A DNA stretch of 64,000 bases from Paenibacillus sp. YN15 (lineage in GTDB: Bacteria > Bacillota > Bacilli > Paenibacillales > NBRC-103111). Positions 40,261 to 49,583 of the stretch are shown here, in pieces. The notes beneath the pieces were generated by a model that was not told the origin of the DNA, made no database searches, and saw only the letters and a program-made list of their open reading frames with translations. How positions within the stretch are numbered: position 1 is the first letter of the stretch; every line of letters begins with the position of its first letter. The stretch covers positions 1 through 64,000 of the forward strand of contig NZ_QMFA01000001.1 of assembly GCF_003285005.1 (NCBI RefSeq). Direction: 5' to 3'. A program made the position numbers and the translations under genes.

Positions 40261-42066
40261 ATGCTGCGTCTAAGGCTGAATATGCTGAATACCCTGAAGC
40301 TCAGGCTGTTTGCCGTTTTTGTCACTCTGCTGCTGCTGCCGTTGACTGCTGCAGTTTTTTTTCTGTTCCAGCACTTCGAATCCATCCGCCAGCAGGACAT
40401 GATGGAGAGAATGTCGGAACGGATGCAGCAGGTCAGCACCTCGCTGACCGATATGATGGCCTTCGCCTACAAAACCCATATTCTGCTGGTTCAGGACGAA
40501 AGCCTGCTTCGGATATTGGCAGAGCCGGAATCGCTGAATTCCATTGACCGGAAGAAGCAGGTGGAAAGCAAAATGGCCGGCATCAATAACAGCTTTTTTT
40601 TCCATCAGACCGAGCTTTATTTCAAGCTGATCGACCGGGAGGGCAATGTATACACCTCCTATGCGCCCAATGGCAGACTGGCCAATTCGGCGGAGGAATT
40701 TGAGCAATGGCGGCAAAGGCTGGCAGAGGGCTCCTTTTCCTATCAATGGGTATCCGATGATTTGAATGATGTGTATTATGGGCAAAAAGGCAAGCTGCTG
40801 AGCCTGTATATCCTGCTGGACGATCCGCTTTCCACCCGGAAAACCAGCCTGGGCCTTGCCCGCATCAGCATCAATGTGCAGGAATGGCTCAACAGCACGC
40901 TCAAGAACAGCTTTACCGATCAGGATCTCTTAATCATGGACGGCAGCGGGAAGACCGTAACCCAAAGCCGGGAGCAGATTCTCGACCGGGAGCGGCTTCT
41001 GCAGGAGGCGCGCTCGAATCCTTCCGGAGGCTACTACAAGGATGGAAACGCGGCTTACCTGATTAACTACAGCTATCTGGAGGAGCTGGATTGGTATGTG
41101 GTGAACCAGTTTCCCCTTCATGAGCTGTTCCGCGATCTGCGACCGCTGCGGCTGTTCTTTTTTGCGGGCCTGGGCATCGTTATGCTGCTGTTTATGTGGA
41201 TGATCTTCCTGCTGGCCTCCAAGATGACCAAACCCCTGCGCCAACTGGAGTGCAGCATGGAGGAGGTATCCGACAAGGGGCTGAATGTGAAAATCCGCAT
41301 CGGACAAGGGGCTACCCGCGAGGTCATGTCCCTTGGCAAAAGCTTCAACAGAATGACCGACAATATTGTCGAGCTGATACACAAGCTGAATCTGGAGGAA
41401 AAGCAGCGGCATGCGGTCCGCTTCCAAATGCTGCTGGCCCAGATGAATCCCCACTTTTTGCTGAATACGCTGAATACCGTAAAATGGATGGCCCGCCGGG
41501 AGAAGCAGGAGGACATCGCTGCCATCTGCACCTCTCTCGGTGTGATTCTTGAGGCCAGCCTGAATCATGAAATTGAGCTTGTTCCGCTGGAGCGGGAAAT
41601 CCAACTGCTTCATTCCTATGCATCCGTGCAGAAATTCCGCTATCAGGAATGGTTCGAGCTGATCGATGAGCTGGAGCCCTCCATTCAATATGCCCTGGTG
41701 CCCAAGCTCAGTCTCCAGCCTCTGGTGGAGAATGCCATTGTACATGGCCTCCATACCAAACAAGGCTCGGGGAGGATCTGGGTCCGGGCCAAGGCTTCCG
41801 GCAAACAGCTTGTTCTGGAGGTGGAGGACAACGGCATCGGCATGGAGGAGGCAGGCCGCAAATCCTCCAGACGGAGCAGGCCGGGAATTGGCCTGAGCAA
41901 CCTGAGGGAGAGACTTCAGCTGCTCTTCAAGGAGGAGGCTCTCCTTCAGATTGAATCGGAGCCGGGGGGAACCCTTATCCGCATGATCCTTCCGCTTTTG
42001 ATCGCAACGCCTTATTCCGGGGAAGGAGAGAAGAGAGATGTGGACCGTATTTCTGGTGGAGGATGA
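40261..42066 (+). CDS. YesM-type sensor histidine kinase
   Basis: A 601-residue membrane sensor kinase. A transmembrane helix (about 12-36) precedes a large extracellular dCache-like sensor (40-290), a second helix (295-317), a HAMP region, and the LytS/YesM-type kinase domain. The phospho-accepting His is in LLAQMNPHFLLNTLNTVKWMA. The ATPase has LVENAIVHG and EVEDNGIGM. It partners the AraC-type response regulator overlapping its end by 29 bp. Such pairs sense oligosaccharides or their binding proteins and control the adjacent ABC genes. Confidence 0.93.
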   Translation: MLRLRLNMLNTLKLRLFAVFVTLLLLPLTAAVFFLFQHFESIRQQDMMERMSERMQQVSTSLTDMMAFAYKTHILLVQDESLLRILAEPESLNSIDRKKQVESKMAGINNSFFFHQTELYFKLIDREGNVYTSYAPNGRLANSAEEFEQWRQRLAEGSFSYQWVSDDLNDVYYGQKGKLLSLYILLDDPLSTRKTSLGLARISINVQEWLNSTLKNSFTDQDLLIMDGSGKTVTQSREQILDRERLLQEARSNPSGGYYKDGNAAYLINYSYLEELDWYVVNQFPLHELFRDLRPLRLFFFAGLGIVMLLFMWMIFLLASKMTKPLRQLECSMEEVSDKGLNVKIRIGQGATREVMSLGKSFNRMTDNIVELIHKLNLEEKQRHAVRFQMLLAQMNPHFLLNTLNTVKWMARREKQEDIAAICTSLGVILEASLNHEIELVPLEREIQLLHSYASVQKFRYQEWFELIDELEPSIQYALVPKLSLQPLVENAIVHGLHTKQGSGRIWVRAKASGKQLVLEVEDNGIGMEEAGRKSSRRSRPGIGLSNLRERLQLLFKEEALLQIESEPGGTLIRMILPLLIATPYSGEGEKRDVDRISGGG

Positions 42067-43489
42067 GCCTTATGTGCGGGCGGCTGTCCGTGAATTGGTG
42101 GACTGGAGCCGGCACGGCTTCCGGGTTATCGGCGAGGCCGGGGACGGAGAAGGGGCTCTGGCGGCTATCCTGGAGCTGAAGCCCGATGTGGTGATTGCCG
42201 ATATTGTCATGCCGGGTTTGGATGGCATTGAGCTGCTGCGGGAAACCCGCAGGGCCGGGATTCCCAGCCGGTTTGTCATGCTTACGGCGATGAGCGATTT
42301 TGACTACGCCCGGGAGGCGCTCCAGTACGGAGCCTTCAACTATCTGCTGAAGCTTTCGCTTACGGATGATCTGCTTCTGGAAACCCTGGACAGGATCAAA
42401 ACGGAATTGCGCGAGGAACTGAAGGAAAGGGCAGTAGCCCAGCTCCCCCGGCTGCGCCGAATCTGGGCGGAGATTTGGGGAATGGATACTTCCGGCGGGG
42501 ACACCGCGGGGGAGGAGGCGGAGGACTGGGGGACTCTTAGCCGTTTTCACTTGACGATTGTCACGGTGCTGAGCGGCGGACAGCCTGCCGTTCTTGAGCC
42601 GGTGCCGGGCGGCGGAAGCGGCAGCGGCTTTGAGGCCGTTTACCGTTTTTTCGAATGGGGGATCACCACCTACTTTTGCTGGGGGCGGCAGCTGCCGGAG
42701 ACCGGAGTGCTCCATGGGTTGTCCAGAGGGGGCTTCGCCTATGCGGCAGATGCGGCGGAGGTTCATTCACACACCATCAGGGGTGCGTGGAAGAAAGCGC
42801 TGTATGGCCTCAGCGAGTTTTGGTACGGAGGTTTGGCAGCCTCTTTGGAGGACAGAGAGAGTGCAATACACGCCGCCAAAGCACTGGAGGGGGAGGTTGT
42901 ACGGTCCTTTGAGGAAGGACAGGCCAACAGGTTCCGCCAGGCATTGGAATCGTTATGGAAAATAAAACGAAGTCTGGCAAGTCCGCATATGGAAGTGAAG
43001 CAGACGGCCCTCCGTTTGGCGCAGACCTTTGCCATGCTGTCCGGGCAGCGCCCGGATCATGCCTTTGTTTTTGAGGCAATCAGCCACGAGAGCCTACTGC
43101 ATCAGCTGCTGCAATATGCAAGCGGCCTAATCGAGCGCCCGCCGGGACCGGACAGCCAGGAAACAGACCATCCTGTAGTAAATCGTCTCATTTCGCATAT
43201 GCGGAAGCATTACATGGAAAATATCAAAATTTCCGATCTGGCCGGTCTGGTTTCCATGAATGTGGACTATGTCAGCACCGTTTTTGGCAAAAAGACGGGA
43301 ATGACGCCTGTTCTCTATCTGCAAAACATCCGTGTGGAGCAAGCCAAACGGATGCTGCTCGGCTCCAAGCTCAGCGTGAGCGAGATTGCCCTCCAATCCG
43401 GCTTTACCGATGACGCCTATTTCATCCGGGTATTCAAACGGCTTACCGGACATACTCCCAGCGCCTACCGCAAAATGAACGGCTTCTAA
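42038..43489 (+). CDS. YesN-type response regulator with AraC DNA-binding domain
   Basis: A 483-residue regulator. The receiver domain (1-120) has acidic residues in LVEDE and phospho-acceptor Asp55 in VVIADIVMPGLDG. A long middle region lacks clear motifs. The C-terminal double helix-turn-helix (385-483) reads KISDLAGLVSMNVDYVSTVFGKKTG and LSVSEIALQSGFTDDAYFIRVFKRLTG. It probably activates the solute-binding protein and permease genes that follow. Confidence 0.93.
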   Translation: MWTVFLVEDEPYVRAAVRELVDWSRHGFRVIGEAGDGEGALAAILELKPDVVIADIVMPGLDGIELLRETRRAGIPSRFVMLTAMSDFDYAREALQYGAFNYLLKLSLTDDLLLETLDRIKTELREELKERAVAQLPRLRRIWAEIWGMDTSGGDTAGEEAEDWGTLSRFHLTIVTVLSGGQPAVLEPVPGGGSGSGFEAVYRFFEWGITTYFCWGRQLPETGVLHGLSRGGFAYAADAAEVHSHTIRGAWKKALYGLSEFWYGGLAASLEDRESAIHAAKALEGEVVRSFEEGQANRFRQALESLWKIKRSLASPHMEVKQTALRLAQTFAMLSGQRPDHAFVFEAISHESLLHQLLQYASGLIERPPGPDSQETDHPVVNRLISHMRKHYMENIKISDLAGLVSMNVDYVSTVFGKKTGMTPVLYLQNIRVEQAKRMLLGSKLSVSEIALQSGFTDDAYFIRVFKRLTGHTPSAYRKMNGF

Positions 43490-43595
43490 GTTTTGTCCAA
43501 TAACCCGTTAAGTTTAGACTCTTATCCGCCATCCTGCACCCTGTTATATTGAAGAGGAAGAGACCTATACAATCGACAAGAGGAGGTTGCACCAA

Positions 43596-44969
43596 ATGAA
43601 TGTGCATAAAGCTGTGAAAAGCGGCCGCCTGACCGCAGCCGGACTGGGGGCCGTACTGGCCATGTCCGCTCTGCTCGGAGGCTGCGGGGGAAACAGTAAT
43701 TCCGGGGACGCTTCCCCGTCTGCATCACCGTCGGCCGGAGCGGCAAGCACTGCTCCAGCCGCTTCCAAGGAGCCTGTCAAATTGGTGATGTGGGGAGGAG
43801 TTCCGCCGGAGAACGGGCCACAGGCTGCCGTGGACAATTGGAACAAGCTGCATCCGGATATCCAGGTGGAGTATGTGAGGTTTGTCAATGATGATGCAGG
43901 CAACCTGAAGCTGGATACTGCGCTTATTTCCAGCCAGCCGGTGGATATGTACATGACGTACGATTTTTCTCTTTACGAAAAGCGGATCAGAGCGGGCAAC
44001 GCCCTGGATCTCAGCAAGTTCAGCGACTATAATATCGATTCCAAAATGGGAACGGGAGCTGCCTTCTGGAAGGTGGATGACAAATATTATGGCGTGCCTA
44101 CCAAAAAGGGCTTGTCCTTTATTTGGGTAAATAAGGATATGTTGGATGCGAAGGGGCTGTCTGTTCCTACCGACTGGACGCTGGATGACCTGCGGGATTA
44201 TGCGGCAAAGCTGAAAACCGATAAGGTGTACGGATTCGCCGAGTCCGATTATTATTTCCAGGTTCCGGTTAACGGCTCCATGATGAAGCAGAGCTTATCC
44301 CTTGTGAAGGCAGACGGCACCTCCGCGTTTGACAACCCCTATACCGTGAAGACGCTCCAGGTGTATCAGGATATGATGTTCAAGGATAAGACCATGATGC
44401 CTCATGCGGAGCAGCTTACCTCCAAGCCGGCGCTGGACCAAATGTTCGTGAAAGGCGAGACGGCCATGCTGTTCTCAACGGAGCAGATTTTCCGGACAAC
44501 CAATAATGTGAAGGATTATCCCCGTACCTTCAAGGTAGCGGCTGCGCCGATTCCCAAGGTTTCCAAGGACCAGACCGACTTTGTCCACAACGGAGGCCTC
44601 GGGGATGTGTTAAGCATCAATCCCCGCTCGAAGCACCAGGATGCGGCATGGCAATTTATAAAATGGTACTCCGATGAAGGCATGCTGCCGCTTGCGGCCG
44701 GCGGACGGGTTCCGGCGTCCTCATCCTTCAATGTGAACGATGCGGTGAGCCTGATGTTTAAGGGAGTGGAGGATACCTACGATCTGGAGTCCGTGAAGCG
44801 GGTGATGTTCGGCAACCTGCCGCTTGGCATGACCATGCTGGAGAAGAAAACGGGAACAGACCAGCAGGTTGTCTACGACAAGGTGTTCACGCAGAAGATG
44901 ACACCCGAGGAGGGGGCCAAGGAGCTGGCCAGGATTCATAATGAGGCTCTGAAGGCCGCCAAAAAATAA
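43596..44969 (+). CDS. Sugar ABC transporter substrate-binding lipoprotein
   Basis: A 457-residue family-1 solute-binding protein. The lipobox LLGGC places the lipidated Cys at 30, followed by a Ser/Ala/Pro linker. VKLVMWGGVPP and NKLHPDIQVEYV are typical of oligosaccharide-binding proteins. ATG 43596 is used with AGAGGAGG upstream. Two permease genes follow but no ATPase, so it probably uses a shared MsmX-type ATPase encoded elsewhere. Confidence 0.92.
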   Translation: MNVHKAVKSGRLTAAGLGAVLAMSALLGGCGGNSNSGDASPSASPSAGAASTAPAASKEPVKLVMWGGVPPENGPQAAVDNWNKLHPDIQVEYVRFVNDDAGNLKLDTALISSQPVDMYMTYDFSLYEKRIRAGNALDLSKFSDYNIDSKMGTGAAFWKVDDKYYGVPTKKGLSFIWVNKDMLDAKGLSVPTDWTLDDLRDYAAKLKTDKVYGFAESDYYFQVPVNGSMMKQSLSLVKADGTSAFDNPYTVKTLQVYQDMMFKDKTMMPHAEQLTSKPALDQMFVKGETAMLFSTEQIFRTTNNVKDYPRTFKVAAAPIPKVSKDQTDFVHNGGLGDVLSINPRSKHQDAAWQFIKWYSDEGMLPLAAGGRVPASSSFNVNDAVSLMFKGVEDTYDLESVKRVMFGNLPLGMTMLEKKTGTDQQVVYDKVFTQKMTPEEGAKELARIHNEALKAAKK

Positions 44970-44981
44970 CCGCAACCTGCA

Positions 44982-45024
44982 AGGAGAAGCCAGAGTTGCC
45001 AGACTCCAGCGCTTCTCCTCTTTT
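44982..45024 (+). terminator. Intercistronic hairpin between binding protein and permease genes
   Basis: AGGAGAAGC (44982-44990) pairs with GCTTCTCCT (45011-45019) around an inner GAGT/ACTC stem, then CTTTT. Partial termination here would make more binding protein than permease. Confidence 0.6.
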
Positions 45025-45060
45025 ATTCTATTTGAAACTTGAAACGAGGCGGTGACCGCT

Positions 45061-45939
45061 GTGACCTGGATGAAACGGCAGAGGATGCTGGGGTATGCAT
45101 TTATTGCTCCAAATTTATTGGGAATGATCATATTTATGTTGGTCCCGGCTTTGTTTTCCTTTTACCTGATGTTTACGGATTGGGTGTTTGCCGGCGGACA
45201 GCAGCCCCATTTTGTAGGTTTGGACAATTTTCGGATGATCCTCAAGGATGACATGTTTCCCATCGCCTTGAGGAATACGCTGTTGATGCTGCTTCCTGTA
45301 CCGGTTTCCATTTTTTGCGGTTTTCTCATTGCGGTGATGCTCAACAACAGGGTTTATTTTCAAAAGCTGCTGCGCGCTTTTTTCTTCGCCCCGTACTTTA
45401 CCAACGGGATTGCCATTGCCTTCGTCTGGATGGTGCTGTTCCAGCCCTCAAACGGGCCTATCAATGCATTCCTGAAATCAGTGGGAATAGAGAATCCTCC
45501 CCTGTGGTTCGCTTCCCCCGATACCGCCATGTATGCCGTTCTGATCATGTCCGTGGCCGGCGGAATCGGGTATAACATGATCATCTATCTGGCCGCGCTT
45601 CAGGAAATTTCGCCGGAGCAGTTGGAAGCCGCCAGAATGGATGGGGCAAGCTTTATCCAGCTTTTGCGGATGGTCATTATGCCGCTGGTCAGTCCGACGA
45701 CCTTCTTCCTCCTGATTACCGGCCTTATTGGCTCCATCAAGGGGTTTGGCAATATTTACGCCATTACACAGGGCGGGCCGGCCAACAGCACCACCGTACT
45801 GTCCATTTTTGCCTACAAAGAGGCGTTTAATTTTTATGAGATGGGTTATGCTTCGGCCATTTCGTGGGTGATGTTTGCATTCATATTGGTCATTACATTG
45901 ATTCAGTGGGTCGGGCAGAAAAAATGGGTTCATTACTAG
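45061..45939 (+). CDS. Sugar ABC transporter permease (MalF/UgpA type)
   Basis: A 292-residue inner-membrane permease with six predicted helices. The cytoplasmic EAA loop is seen as EQLEAARMDGASFIQLLRMVIMPLVSPT, the contact site for the ATPase. GTG 45061 suits the spacing to GAGGCGG; GTG 45052 is in frame upstream. It forms a heterodimer with the next gene product. Confidence 0.92.
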   Translation: MTWMKRQRMLGYAFIAPNLLGMIIFMLVPALFSFYLMFTDWVFAGGQQPHFVGLDNFRMILKDDMFPIALRNTLLMLLPVPVSIFCGFLIAVMLNNRVYFQKLLRAFFFAPYFTNGIAIAFVWMVLFQPSNGPINAFLKSVGIENPPLWFASPDTAMYAVLIMSVAGGIGYNMIIYLAALQEISPEQLEAARMDGASFIQLLRMVIMPLVSPTTFFLLITGLIGSIKGFGNIYAITQGGPANSTTVLSIFAYKEAFNFYEMGYASAISWVMFAFILVITLIQWVGQKKWVHY

Positions 45940-45961
45940 AGGATAGGGAGGAGAAACCCAA

Positions 45962-46810
45962 GTGAGAACAAGCCTTTCCCGGATATATAAAGAACGGATT
46001 GCCAAGGGCGCGAATACCTTGATCATGTTGTTTTGCAGTCTGCTGCTTTTGGCTCCGATGATTTGGATGATCAGTACCTCCTTCAAAAAAGCGAAGGATG
46101 TGTTTGCATATCCGATCCAATGGATACCCCAGAATCCGATTATGAACAATCACCTGCTGGTGTGGACGCGTGGTGACGGTTTTCTGATGTTTTACCTGAA
46201 CTCGTTGAAAATTTCGGTGATTCTGATGGTGGCCGCACCGCTGCTTGCCGCCTTGGCGGCCTATGGCTTTAGCCGAATTGATTTTAAAGGCCGGGACACG
46301 ATTTTTATCCTGTATCTGTGCCTGATGATGATTCCCCCACAGGTGCTTTTTGTGCCCAAATTTATCATGTTTGACTGGATGGGCATTTACAATACACACT
46401 GGGCTTTGATTCTTCCGGGAATGTTCACCGTGTTCGGTGTGTTTATGATCCGGCAGTTCTTTTTGGGCATTCCCCATGAGATATCGGAGGCGGCCTTTAT
46501 TGACGGAGCCGGGCATCTGCGGATATTCTCACAGATTTTTTTGCCTTTGGCCAAGCCCGCCTTAGCCACCTTCGCCATTATCGACTTCACCTGGACATGG
46601 AATGACTATGAGAATGCGCTGATCTTCCTGCTGGATAAAAAGCTGTTCACAGTTCCTCTCGGGATGCAGAACTTCATGCAGGAAGCGGGTGTGGATTACA
46701 ATCTGATGATGGCGGCAGCGACTGCTGCGGTTGTGCCGCTTTTGCTGGTGTTCTTCATCGGACAAAAATATATTATTCAGGGCTTTTCCGGTTCGGCTGT
46801 GAAGGGGTAA
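45962..46810 (+). CDS. Sugar ABC transporter permease (MalG/UgpE type)
   Basis: A 282-residue permease partnering the previous one. The EAA motif reads EISEAAFIDGAGHLRIFSQIFLPLAKPA. GTG 45962 follows GGGAGGAG. It ends the predicted operon, and a two-way terminator follows. Confidence 0.93.
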   Translation: MRTSLSRIYKERIAKGANTLIMLFCSLLLLAPMIWMISTSFKKAKDVFAYPIQWIPQNPIMNNHLLVWTRGDGFLMFYLNSLKISVILMVAAPLLAALAAYGFSRIDFKGRDTIFILYLCLMMIPPQVLFVPKFIMFDWMGIYNTHWALILPGMFTVFGVFMIRQFFLGIPHEISEAAFIDGAGHLRIFSQIFLPLAKPALATFAIIDFTWTWNDYENALIFLLDKKLFTVPLGMQNFMQEAGVDYNLMMAAATAAVVPLLLVFFIGQKYIIQGFSGSAVKG

Positions 46811-46885
46811 GAGACGGCGTTGATATGTGAGTGTGGTTGTATTATCTATTTAAAGGAATAAATGGAATATAGCGAGAAACCTCGC

Positions 46886-46936
46886 AAAAAACGGATGCCC
46901 CGATGGTTCCCGCCCATCAAGCCGCATCCGTTTTTT
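46886..46936. terminator. Two-way terminator between ABC operon and glycogen phosphorylase
   Basis: AAAAAACGGATGC (46886-46898) pairs perfectly with GCATCCGTTTTTT (46924-46936). Confidence 0.88.
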
Positions 46937-46964
46937 GTGCTTTGCGCTGGTTGCTTACTTACGT

Positions 46965-49496
46965 CTACAGAATCGTGACCTCATTCATCTCGAAATCATG
47001 GGCGAAGTCCGGGCTGATGGGGCGCACCCGGAGCTGGAAGTGCGGCCCGTGGCGCAGATGCGCCGGAAGCCTGCCCTCGAACTTGTAGGTGCCTGGGGAT
47101 ACGGCCTCGCCGAACAAGGAGAAGGGCACCACCACCGGCAGCCAGGCGCCGTCCGCCTGCTCCTCCCAGTACAGGGCCTCCACGGCTACGTCCTTGTACC
47201 AGATTTCCCCCAGATGGACGATGACGCCGACGGTCTTCATCAGCCGTTTGCTGAGAGATTCGGCGAAGCTGACGACGGGGTAGGCGTCCTCCACGCCGAC
47301 GATCTTCACCGCCCACCACTTGGTGCGGATAAACCGCTTGTAATCGGCCATGCGGGTGGCCGCGGCATAATTGTCCGCGCTGAAATGCAGCGCGCGGGCC
47401 ATGATCCGGGTGTAGTAGAGGTTGGTGTAGTCCTGCACCATCCGGTCGGTATTGTACTGGGGGGCCAGCGTTTCGATGGAATGGACCATCCGCTTGATCC
47501 ATTGGACCGGAACAGCCGCCTGCTCCTCTTGGTTATAGTATAGAGGCACAATTTTTTCCTCCAACACGCTGTACAGCGACTCCAGGTTTTCCTTCTCCTG
47601 GGTTTCCTCATCCGCCCGGTTGTCGGCGTCGATGGACCAGCCGTTTTCCCCGTCATACCCTTCCTGCCACCAGCCATCCAGTACACTGAAGTTCAGGACG
47701 CCGTTCAACGCCGCTTTTTCGCCGCTGGTGCCGCTGGCCTCATGGGGCCGTTTGGGATTGTTCAGCCACACATCCACACCCTGCACCAGGTAGCGGGCCA
47801 TGTTCATATCGTAATTTTCCAGAAGCACAATCTTGCCGCGGAAACGCTCTGTTTGCGACAGCTGATAAATCTCCCGCAGCAGCTTCTGTCCGGGGATATC
47901 CGCAGGATGGGCCTTCCCGGCAAAAATAAACTGCACCGGCCGCTCCGGATGATTGACCAGACGGTCAAGCCGCTCCAGGTCGCGGAAGATCAGCGTAGCC
48001 CGCTTGTAGGTGGCGAACCGGCGGGCGAAGCCGATGGTCAGCACATCCGGGCGCAAGAAGGCGGCGCCGCCGTCAGCAGGCTGCCCGTTGCGCCGCCGCT
48101 GCTCCTCCACATTGGTTTTGGCATAAACGATGAGGCGTTCCTTCAGCCGCCGGCGGATATCCCACAAGGTTTCCGGCGGCACCTTCTCCAGGGCCTTCCA
48201 TTGCTCCAGTGCGCTTTGGTTGACGCGCCAGTCCGACCGCAGACAGCTGTCCAGAAGCTCCTTCCACTCCCGGGCCATCCAGGTGCGCAGATGAACCCCA
48301 TTGGTCACATGGCCGATGGGAATCTCGGAGGCATTCAGATTGCCGTGGAAGCCCTTGAACATTTCCCGGGAGACAGCGCCGTGCAGCTCGCTGACGCCGT
48401 TGCGCATGGTGGCCGTATTCATGGCCAGGTAGGTCATGTTGAATACGTTTTTGCTCCGGTCCAAACCCAGCTCAATAATGGCCTGCCGGTCTGCGGACAG
48501 GGAATAGAGCAGCTCGCCCAGATAATGCTCAAACATACCCACAGGGAATGCGTCATGTCCTGCCGGAACCGGCGTATGCGTGGTGAAAATCGTGCTGGCC
48601 CGCACCATTTCCAGCGCCGCGGAGAAGGGAAGCCCGCCCCGGATATGCTCCCGGATGCGCTCCAGGGACAGAAAAGCGGCATGGCCTTCGTTGATATGAT
48701 AGACGTATGGATAAAGCTCCAAGGCGCGAAGGGCCATAATGCCGCCCATGCCCAAAATGATTTCCTGCTGAATCCGGGTGTCCTGATTGCCTCCGTAGAG
48801 CTGGGCGGTGAGGGAACGGTCATCATAGCTGTTGCCGTCCACATCCGCATCCAGAAGGTAAACGGGCACTGTGCCTACACGGACCTCCCACACCTTAAGG
48901 CGCACGGCCCGCCCGGGCAGCTCCACATATACATGCACTTCCTCATCGTTGCGGATGGCGGGGCGGATAGCCAGCTTCCCGAAATCATAGGTCACCTGCT
49001 CGGAAATCTGCGCGCCCTGGTGATCGATTTTTTGGTTGAAGTAGCCGCGTTTGTAGAGGAGGCCTACCGCCACAAGAGGGATTCCCAGGTCGCTGGCGGA
49101 TTTGCAATGGTCTCCGGCAAGCACGCCCAGGCCGCCTGAGTAGATGGGCAGGGATTCGTGAAAGCCGAATTCCGCGGAGAAGTAGGCAATGTGCCGGCCT
49201 TCATGCTGGGGATAGGTCTCATGAAACCAGGCTTTTCGCCCGGTATATGCGTCCCAAGCCGAGACGGCCCGTTCGTACAGGTCCATAAAGGCGTCATCTG
49301 CGGACAGTCTGCTCCAGTCCTCGGGGGATGTTTCCTGCAGCATCCGGACAGGGCTATGGTAGACGGTTTCCCATTTTACCGGATTGATGGCGCGGAACAG
49401 CTCCAAAGCCTCTTCGTTCCAGCTGAACCACAGGTTATACGCAAGTTCCTCCAGACGGGACAAACGTTCGGGCAACAGGGCGGAATATTGGGTCAT
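46965..49496 (-). CDS. glgP: Alpha-glucan (glycogen) phosphorylase, GT35
   Basis: An 843-residue PLP enzyme releasing glucose-1-phosphate from alpha-1,4-glucans. It belongs to the AgpA/DUF3417-containing branch common in bacteria: RLEELAYNLWFSWNEEALELF at the N terminus, IAYFSAEFGFHESLPIYSGGLGVLAGDH, VLNFSVLDGWWQEGYDGENGW and WLNNPKRPHEASGTSGEKAALNG, the last holding the PLP-region Lys. ATG 49496 lies 6 bp after GAGAGGTGG; an in-frame GTG at 49505 is too close. No other glycogen gene is nearby. Confidence 0.94.
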   Translation of the reverse strand: MTQYSALLPERLSRLEELAYNLWFSWNEEALELFRAINPVKWETVYHSPVRMLQETSPEDWSRLSADDAFMDLYERAVSAWDAYTGRKAWFHETYPQHEGRHIAYFSAEFGFHESLPIYSGGLGVLAGDHCKSASDLGIPLVAVGLLYKRGYFNQKIDHQGAQISEQVTYDFGKLAIRPAIRNDEEVHVYVELPGRAVRLKVWEVRVGTVPVYLLDADVDGNSYDDRSLTAQLYGGNQDTRIQQEIILGMGGIMALRALELYPYVYHINEGHAAFLSLERIREHIRGGLPFSAALEMVRASTIFTTHTPVPAGHDAFPVGMFEHYLGELLYSLSADRQAIIELGLDRSKNVFNMTYLAMNTATMRNGVSELHGAVSREMFKGFHGNLNASEIPIGHVTNGVHLRTWMAREWKELLDSCLRSDWRVNQSALEQWKALEKVPPETLWDIRRRLKERLIVYAKTNVEEQRRRNGQPADGGAAFLRPDVLTIGFARRFATYKRATLIFRDLERLDRLVNHPERPVQFIFAGKAHPADIPGQKLLREIYQLSQTERFRGKIVLLENYDMNMARYLVQGVDVWLNNPKRPHEASGTSGEKAALNGVLNFSVLDGWWQEGYDGENGWSIDADNRADEETQEKENLESLYSVLEEKIVPLYYNQEEQAAVPVQWIKRMVHSIETLAPQYNTDRMVQDYTNLYYTRIMARALHFSADNYAAATRMADYKRFIRTKWWAVKIVGVEDAYPVVSFAESLSKRLMKTVGVIVHLGEIWYKDVAVEALYWEEQADGAWLPVVVPFSLFGEAVSPGTYKFEGRLPAHLRHGPHFQLRVRPISPDFAHDFEMNEVTIL

Positions 49497-49583
49497 GATG
49501 GCCACCTCTCTTTGGTTTGGTCAAACGGAAGCTTTCTCCATTTTACCACAGGGGGGAAGGAAATTTCTTCTGTATTTGTCTGG

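Noticed and set aside
47742-49139. A 465-codon plus-strand frame over glycogen phosphorylase
   Set aside because: Shadow of the GT35 gene; the sense product has all conserved motifs.
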